DNA from: Sabellastarte sp. h YS-2021
Taxonomy: Eukaryota > Annelida > Polychaeta > Sabellida > Sabellidae
Reading direction: 5' to 3'
DNA: 64,000 nt
Assembly: GCA_964017235.1 (NCBI GenBank)
Contig: OZ024929.1
Location: 28,269,464 to 28,333,463, forward strand
Shown: one piece after another, positions 56,701 to 64,000 of the stretch
Numbering within the stretch: position 1 is the stretch's first letter
Layout of the letters: each line of letters starts with the position of its first letter
Program-made: the position numbers and the translations under genes
Notes under the pieces: generated by a model
The model's database searches: none
What the model saw: the letters and a program-made list of their open reading frames with translations, nothing else
What the model was told of the DNA's origin: nothing

Positions 56701-59605
56701 GTGAAGTTTCAGACCCATAGCTAATTACTCACCTACTCAAAATGAGTAAATGCGAATTATCTCTAAAAGTATTGCAGATAGCCAATTTTTCTCAAATAAC
56801 TCATTCACCTACTTTTGGGAGAGCTTTCACTTGGTGAAGTTTCAGACCCATAGCTAATTACTCACCTACTGAAAATGAGTAAATGTGAATTATCTCTAAA
56901 AGTATTGCAGATAGCCAATTTTTATCAAATAACTCATTCACCTACTTTTGGGAGAGCTTTCACTTGAAGTTTCAGACCCATAGCTAATTACTCACCTACT
57001 CAAAATGAGTAAATGCGAATTATCTCTAAAAGTATTGCAGATAGCCAATTTTTGTCAAATAACTCATTCACCTACTTTTGGGAGAGCTTTCACTTGGTGA
57101 AGTTTCAGACCCATAGCTAATTACTCACCTACTCAAAATGAGTAAATGCGAATTATCTCTAAAAGTATTGCAGATAGCCAATTTTTCTCAAATAACTCAT
57201 TCACCTACTTTTGGCAGAGCTTTCACTTGGTGAAGTTTCAGACCCATAGCTAATTACTCACCTACTCAAAATGAGTAAATGTGAATTATCTCTAAAAGTA
57301 TTGCAGATAGCCAATTTTTCTCAAATAACTCATTCACCTACTTTTGGGAGAGCTTTCACTCTGTGAAGTTTCAGACCCATAGCTAATTACTCACCTACTC
57401 AAAATGAGTAAATGCGAATTATCTCTAAAAGTATTGCAGATAGCCAATTTTTCTCAAATAACTCATTCACCTACTTTTGGCAGAGCTTTCACTTGGTGAA
57501 GTTTCAGACCCATAGCTAATTACTCGCCTACTGAAAATGAGTAAATGTGAATTATCTCTAAAAGTATTGCAGATAGCCAATTTTTATCAAATAACTCATT
57601 CACCTACTTTTGGGAGAGCTTTCACTTGGTGAAGTTTCAGACCCATAGCTAATTACTCACCTACTCAAAATGAGTAAATGCGAATTATCTCTAAAAGTAT
57701 TGCAGATAGCCAATTTTTGTCAAATAACTCATTCACCTACTTTTGGGAGAGCTTTCACTTGGTGAAGTTTCAGACCCATAGCTAATTACTCACCTACTCA
57801 AAATGAGTAAATGCGAATTATCTCTAAAAGTATTGCAGATAGCCAATTTTTCTCAAATAACTCATTCACCTACTTTTGGCAGAGCTTTCACTTGGTGAAG
57901 TTTCAGACCCATAGCTAATTACTCACCTACTGAAAATGAGTAAATGTGAATTATCTCTAAAAGTATTGCAGATAGCCAATTTTTCTCAAATAACTCATTC
58001 ACCTACTTTTGGGAGAGCTTTCACTTGGTGAAGTTTCAGACCCATAGCTAATTACTCACCTACTCAAAATGAGTAAATGCGAATTATCTCTAAAAGTATT
58101 GCAGATAGCCAATTTTTCTCAAATAACTCATTCACCTACTTTTGGCAGAGCTTTCACTTGGTGAAGTTTCAGACCCATAGCTAATTACTCGCCTACTGAA
58201 AATGAGTAAATGTGAATTATCTCTAAAAGTATTGCAGATAGCCAATTTTTATCAAATAACTCATTCACCTACTTTGGGGAGAGCTTTCACTTGGTGAAGT
58301 TTCAGACCCATAGCTAATTACTCACCTACTCAAAATGAGTAAATGCGAATTATCTCTAAAAGTATTGCAGATAGCCAATTTTTGTCAAATAACTCATTCA
58401 CCTACTTTTGGGAGAGCTTTCACTTGGTGAAGTTTCAGACCCATAGCTAATTACTCACCTACTCAAAATGAGTAAATGCGAATTATCTCTAAAAGTATTG
58501 CAGATAGCCAATTTTTCTCAAATAAGTCATTCACCTACTTTTGGCAGAGCTTTCACTTGGTGAAGTTTCAGACCCATAGCTAATTACTCACCTACTGAAA
58601 ATGAGTAAATGTGAATTATCTCTAAAAGTATTGCAGATAGCCAATTTTTATCAAATAACTCATTCACCTACTTTTGGGAGAGCTTTCACTTGAAGTTTCA
58701 GACCCATAGCTAATTACTCACCTACTCAAAATGAGTAAATGCGAATTATCTCTAAAAGTATTGCAGATAGCCAATTTTTCTCAAATAACTCATTCACCTA
58801 CTTTTGGCAGAGCTTTCACTTGGTGAAGTTTCAGACCCATAGCTAATTACTCACCTACTCAAAATGAGTAAATGCGAATTATCTCTAAAAGTATTGCAGA
58901 TAGCCAATTTTTCTCAAATAACTCATTCACCTACTTTTGGGAGAGCTTTCACTCTGTGAAGTTTCAGACCCATAGCTAATTACTCACCTACTCAAAATGA
59001 GTAAATGCGAATTATCTCTAAAAGTATTGCAGATAGCCAATTTTTCTCAAATAACTCATTCACCTACTTTTGGCAGAGCTTTCACTTGGTGAAGTTTCAG
59101 ACCCATAGCTAATTACTCGCCTACTGAAAATGAGTAAATGTGAATTATCTCTAAAAGTATTGCAGATAGCCAATTTTTATCAAATAACTCATTCACCTAC
59201 TTTTGGGAGAGCTTTCACTTGGTGAAGTTTCAGACCCATAGCTAATTACTCACCTACTCAAAATGAGTAAATGCGAATTATCTCTAAAAGAATTGCAGAT
59301 AGCCAATTTTTGTCAAATAACTCATTCACCTACTTTTGGGAGAGCTTTCACTTGGTGAAGTTTCAGACCCATAGCTAATTACTCACCTACTCAAAATGAG
59401 TAAATGCGAATTATCTCTAAAAGTATTGCAGATAGCCAATTTTTCTCAAATAACTCATTCACCTACTTTTGGGAGAGCTTTCACTTGGTGAAGTTTCAGA
59501 CCCATAGATAATTATTCACCTACTCAAAATGAGTAAATGTGAATTATCTCTTAATAGTATTGCAGATAGCCAATTTTTCTCAAATAACTCATTCACCTAC
59601 TTTTG
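53770..59605 (+). repeat. 133-bp satellite array with higher-order structure, ~44 units
   Basis: The monomer reads 'gagagctttcacttggtgaa', 'gtttcagacccatagctaat', 'tactcacctactcaaaatga', 'gtaaatgcgaattatctcta', 'aaagtattgcagatagccaa', 'tttttctcaaataactcatt', 'cacctacttttgg'. Diagnostic variants recur at an exact 2,388-bp spacing: 'ttcacttgaa' at 54571/56959 and 56297/58685, 'caaataagtc' at 56131/58519, 'ctactttgggg' at 55881/58269. 2,388 equals 18 monomers of 133 bp minus two 3-bp deletions. Confidence 0.95.
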
Positions 59606-60699
59606 GAAGACCTTTCACACACGAAAATGAAAAATTGTGAATATCTCGGAAAAGCTATTTCTTCTGCTTTAATGCTTGGCGGGAGATACACACCACGGCA
59701 GTGGTCTTGACAAAAATTTTTGTCTCCCCAAAAATGGTGGCCATTTTGAATTTTCAAAGTTTTTGCAAAACACAAAAATGCTTATATCTCGAAAACCGTG
59801 CTATATGGAGTGAACTCAACAAAATTTTGGACCTGTTGGGTATCTCTGCAGAGTAGCCATGCCAATTTTCAAAATATTTTTGTCTCACCAAATATAGCGG
59901 ATATTTTTAATTTTTTAATTTTTTGCAAAACACAAAAATGCTTATATCTTGAAAACCGGGCTAGATAGAGCAGACTGCGCTGACTTTGGTTGCCACAACA
60001 GTATAAGGCTAGAAACGAAGCATTTTCTTAATACTTTAGCACTCACCTTTATATCCTTTTCGGGACGCTTTGTTTTTGCTATGCAAAAACATTATCTTTT
60101 TTTTTTGCGAGCGATCCTCTAGTTTATATATTTGATTTTATTTTAGTGATAAGATTAACTGAGCTTTTTGTATTTGATTACCCCTTTTATATTTTAAGTG
60201 TTTGTTTACCATTTGTGCTGCAGCACTCCATCTCTTTGTAGTCCCACCCCCCATCCCCCACCCACCTCTGGGACCTCCAGCTATTGAGTGACACTAAATA
60301 AACAAAGGTATACAGATCTTCTGTAATAGTGAGAGAGGTGTGGAGAAGGGGAGAGAGGTGGGGTGGGGGTGGGAGGTGGTGTTTGCTTCATTATCTAATT
60401 ATCTACGACAAAGGGAGTCTGTACTGAGATTGTGTCACATATTTAGGTTGCATATATATGGACCACATATATAGGAATTGAGGAAATGAATAACTGAAAA
60501 ACAATGCAAATTCTAAAAATAATATAATAAAATAATAATATAAATAATATATGATTTTTAAATAATATTTTATTTGTGAACAAATATAGAAACAGAGATA
60601 CGCTTTTGGAATTATGAATTTAGAATGGACATTCAATCATCAATCATTTAAATACTTTGAAAATAGGTTCAGAGTTAGCCTTTGCAGGAAGATTGAAAA
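59470..60699 (+). repeat. Left copy of a 3,301-bp-spaced duplication
   Basis: Near-identical to 62771-64000, including sequence past the HINE-2 terminus. I saw only about three single-base differences. Confidence 0.9.
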
Positions 60700-61640
60700 G
60701 TATGATGAGTTGAGTTAAAAATAATATTTTAGTTGTCAACAAATATAGAAACAGATATGCTCTTTTGAGATTATTAATTTAGAATGGACATTCAATCATC
60801 AATCATTTAAATACTTTGAAAATAGGTTCAGAGTTATCATTGCAGGAAGATTGAAAATATGATCTGTTGAGTTATGTATTCGACGTCTGGGGATACACCA
60901 TCTTCCTTGGGAAGATATAAACTTAGTAGATTGATGTGCTGAAGTTCATATAACTTTTCCCAATATTTATGGCATACAACAAATGGATTAAATAAAAAAT
61001 TCCCGATCAAAACCTGTGGCATGAGTGATGACCTGTCTGGGGATATGTTGGCGCTGAGTTGGCCCAATCTAGTTAAGATTTTGCAGCTGATAAGTGATCG
61101 TGTAATATAAATTCCCAATTTTAGGCACATCAAAAAATCCCACATTCTTCTGATTCCATTCTTGTGGAATTGTATGGACATGACTTCTCTTTTTTGGGAA
61201 AAAAAGCTTTAATTAATTCAGCTTTTGTTTAGCAGCAGGAGTTGCTGATGTAGCTACTTATTCACATACACTATGTAAATTGGTCAAATGTATAGACTTG
61301 ACTTCTTTCAGAAGATAAGATGACTGGAAAAAAAACACTTTCTCATAAACAGATTTTCTTGTACAGTATTTTATGTATCTACAGCTAATTGAAAAAAAAA
61401 ATGAGTTCTCTTTTTTTTCTCCTCCAACTCTGTATATGCTTCTGTTTGATATCAATCTGGAGGCAGATTCATGGCAAGTCTCACTGGTCACTGATGCCCC
61501 ACTGTGCTTTGTGTGTTAATATCTTTGTGTTACATAAGGTGTCTGCACACTGAGTGAAAAGATTGATAAGGGATTTCAAGATGTATTAATTTCTTTTCAT
61601 CAAGGGATATGCTTACAGTAAATCTTTTTGGGGTAAACAA
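60123..61640. other. Flank between the two duplicated blocks
   Basis: It contains a C-rich and then G/A-rich stretch (60240-60385), and a ~150-bp imperfect tandem duplication (60560-60700 and 60711-60852, 'aatttagaatggacattcaatc'). Minus-strand frames at 60837-61181 (114 codons) and 61258-61491 are not repetitive, but I recognise no domain. Confidence 0.4.
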
Positions 61641-61653
61641 TTCAAATAAGGAC

Positions 61654-62905
61654 AATTTTTCTCAAATAACTCATTCACCTACTTTTGGGAGAGCTTTCAC
61701 TCTGTGAAGTTTCAGACCCATAGCTATTTATTCACCTACTCAAAATGAGTAAATGCTAATTATCTGTAAAAGTATTGCGGATACCCAATTTTTATCAAAT
61801 ACTCATTCATCTACTTGTGGGAGAGCTTTCACTTGGTGAAGTTTCAGACCCATAGCTAATTACTCACCTACTCAAAATGAGTAAATGCGAATTATCTCTA
61901 AAAGTATTGCAGATAGCCAATTTTTCTCAAATAACTCATTCACCTACTTTTGGCAGAGCTTTCACTTGGTGAAGTTTCAGACCCATAGCTAATTACTCAC
62001 CTACTGAAAATGAGTAAATGTGAATTATCTCTAAAAGTATTGCAGATAGCCAATTTTTATCAAATAACTCATTCACCTACTTTTGGGAGAGCTTTCACTT
62101 GGTGAAGTTTCAGACCCATAGCTAATTACTCACCTACTCAAAATGAGTAAATGCGAATTATCTCTAAAAGTATTGCAGATAGCCAATTTTTCTCAAATAA
62201 CTCATTCACCTACTTTTGGGAGAGCTTTCACTTGGTGAAGTTTCAGACCCATAGGAAATTACTCACCTACTCAAAATGAGTAAATGCGAATTATCTCTAA
62301 AAGTATTGCAGATAGCCAATTTTTCTCAAATAACTCATTCAATTTTTCTCAAATAACTCATTCACCTACTTTTGGCAGAGCTTTCACTTGGTGAAGTTTC
62401 AGACCCATAGCTAATTATTCACCTACTCAAAATGAGTAAATGTGAATTATCTCTAAAAGTATTGCAGATAGCCAATTTTTCTCAAATAACTCATTCACCT
62501 ACTTTTGGGAGAGCTTTCACTCTGTGAAGTTTCAGACCCATAGCTATTTATTCACCTACTCAAAATGAGTAAATGCTAATTATCTGTAAAAGTATTGCGG
62601 ATACCCAATTTTTATCAAATACTCATTCATCTACTTGTGGGAGAGCTTTCACATGGTGAAGTTTCAGACCCATAGCTAATTACTCACCTACTCAAAATGA
62701 GTAAATGCGAATTATCTCTAAAAGTATTGCAGATAGCCAATTTTTCTCAAATAACTCATTCACCTACTTTTGGGAGAGCTTTCACTTGGTGAAGTTTCAG
62801 ACCCATAGATAATTATTCACCTACTCAAAATGAGTAAATGTGAATTATCTCTTAATAGTATTGCAGATAGCCAATTTTTCTCAAATAACTCATTCACCTA
62901 CTTTT
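61654..62905 (+). repeat. 133-bp satellite array, second block
   Basis: About nine monomers of the same family as 53770-59605, including the rarer variant 'tctgtaaaagtattgcggat' at 61762 and 62582 (820 bp apart) and a 23-bp direct duplication at about 62319-62364. Confidence 0.9.
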
Positions 62906-64000
62906 GGAAGACCTTTCACACACGAAAATGAAAAATTGTGAATATCTCGGAAAAGCTATTTCTTCTGCTTTAATGCTCGGCGGGAGATACACACCACGGC
63001 AGTGGTCTTGACAAAAATTTTTGTCTCCCCAAAAATGGTGGCCATTTTGAATTTTCAAAGTTTTTGCAAAACACAAAAATGCTTATATCTCGAAAACCGT
63101 GCTATATGGAGTGAACTCAACAAAATTTTGGACCTGTTGGGTATCTCTGCAGAGTAGCCATGCCAATTTTCAAAATATTTTTGTCTCACCAAATATAGCG
63201 GACATTTTTAATTTTTTAATTTTTTGCAAAACACAAAAATGCTTATATCTTGAAAACCGGGCTAGATAGAGCAGACTGCGCTGACTTTGGTTGCCACAAC
63301 AGTATAAGGCTAGAAACGAAGCATTTTCTTAATACTTTAGCACTCACCTTTATATCCTTTTCGGGACGCTTTGTTTTTGCTATGCAAAAACATTATCTTT
63401 TTTTTTTGCGAGCGATCCTCTAGTTTATATATTTGATTTTATTTTAGTGATAAGATTAACTGAGCTTTTTGTATTTGATTACCCCTTTTATATTTTAAGT
63501 GTTTGTTTACCATTTGTGCTGCAGCACTCCATCTCTTTGTAGTCCCACCCCCCATCCCCCACCCACCTCTGGGACCTCCAGCTATTGAGTGACACTAAAT
63601 AAACAAAGGTATACAGATCTTCTGTAATAGTGAGAGAGGTGTGGAGAAGGGGAGAGAGGTGGGGTGGGGGTGGGAGGTGGTGTTTGCTTCATTATCTAAT
63701 TATCTACGACAAAGGGAGTCTGTACTGAGATTGTGTCACATATTTAGGTTGCATATATATGGACCACATATATAGGAATTGAGGAAATGAATAACTGAAA
63801 AACAATGCAAATTCTAAAAATAATATAATAAAATAATAATATAAATAATATATGATTTTTAAATAATATTTTATTTGTGAACAAATATAGAAACAGAGAT
63901 ACGCTTTTGGAATTATGAATTTAGAATGGACATTCAATCATCCATCATTTAAATACTTTGAAAATAGGTTCAGAGTTAGCCTTTGCAGGAAGATTGAAAA
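62771..64000 (+). repeat. Right copy of the 3,301-bp-spaced duplication
   Basis: It repeats the array end, the short 'ggccattttgaatttt' stretch, the HINE-2 3' terminus (CTAG at 63420-63423) and the flank up to the window end. The true right edge is outside the window. Confidence 0.9.

Larger units (their letters stand above)
52605..60122 (+). mobile_element. HINE-2 copy, 7.5 kb, complete
   Basis: The 5' end TAAGCGTCCCGCAAGGGACG, CTT is a stem-loop. The 3' end at 60060-60122 has CGGGACGCTT (inverse of the 5' end), a GTTTTTGCTATGCAAAAAC hairpin, an inserted T run, and CTAG. Between them are a ~168-bp array (52970-53760), the 133-bp array (53770-59600) and a second short stretch of the first array type (59610-59980). 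Confidence 0.85.

Noticed and set aside
60837-61181. 114-codon minus-strand frame
   Set aside because: Longer than most and not repetitive, but I recognise no domain, and no splice sites or partner exons stand out. Not reported as a gene.
53770-62905. Regular repeats that might suggest a CRISPR array
   Set aside because: The 133-bp monomers are head-to-tail with no unique spacers, and the DNA is eukaryotic. This is satellite DNA.

Overview
The window is animal nuclear DNA. It is AT-rich, intron-bearing and dominated by repeats. The gene structure and repeat content (Helitron/Helentron-type elements with central satellite arrays, TA-flanked MITEs, a tRNA-SINE with a mollusc-like tail, a DIRS relic) point to a marine invertebrate, most likely a bivalve mollusc. 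The organism is an inference; nothing here names the species.

One protein-coding gene is clear. It is a pterin-4a-carbinolamine dehydratase (PCBD/DCoH) on the + strand in four exons: 1413-1415 (start codon only, inferred), 9957-10091, 14657-14737 and 15211-15318. All internal boundaries have GT/AG sites and all junctions are phase 0, giving 108 residues with the catalytic HHPEW motif. A second possible exon (37780-37932) has no recognised product. Every other open frame I examined lies in repeats, in dead transposon genes, or in unassigned sequence.

Layout. 1-9956: upstream sequence and PCBD intron 1, with a 564-bp MITE, a hairpin-ended element carrying a 321/642-bp hierarchical satellite (3646-7512), a 146-bp-unit element (7513-8305) and a Harbinger transposase relic. 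10092-14656: intron 2, holding a HINE-1 element split by a 2,255-bp Mutator-like insertion with a 9-bp target duplication. 15465-17010: a full HINE-1 element starting 147 bp after the PCBD stop. 17594-21450: a HINE-2 remnant interrupted by a DIRS-type retroelement relic. 21600-24240: a minus-strand LINE relic and a degraded SINE. 24350-29010: a dense cluster of palindromic MITEs. 30240-33501: a TIR-bounded element containing HINE-4, which itself contains a MITE. 35321-48045: HINE-3, several HINE-1 copies, an L1-like LINE relic, and a 5.6-kb HINE-2 that holds a HINE-3, which in turn holds a SINE. 49240-64000: HINE-2 and HINE-6 elements, a 5.8-kb array of 133-bp monomers with an 18-monomer higher-order repeat, and a 3,301-bp tandem duplication running into the window end.

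The most notable pattern is a set of at least five (probably six) distinct element families built to one plan: a 5' stem-loop at a T-T junction, in most families a short inverted match between the two ends, a core of tandem arrays, and a 3' hairpin, followed in two families by CTAG or CTTG. I call them HINE-1 to HINE-6 as local labels. This fits non-autonomous Helentron/Helitron elements. Several families share the same satellite monomers, as if the cores were exchangeable. No Rep/helicase or endonuclease gene is visible, so all copies here appear non-autonomous.
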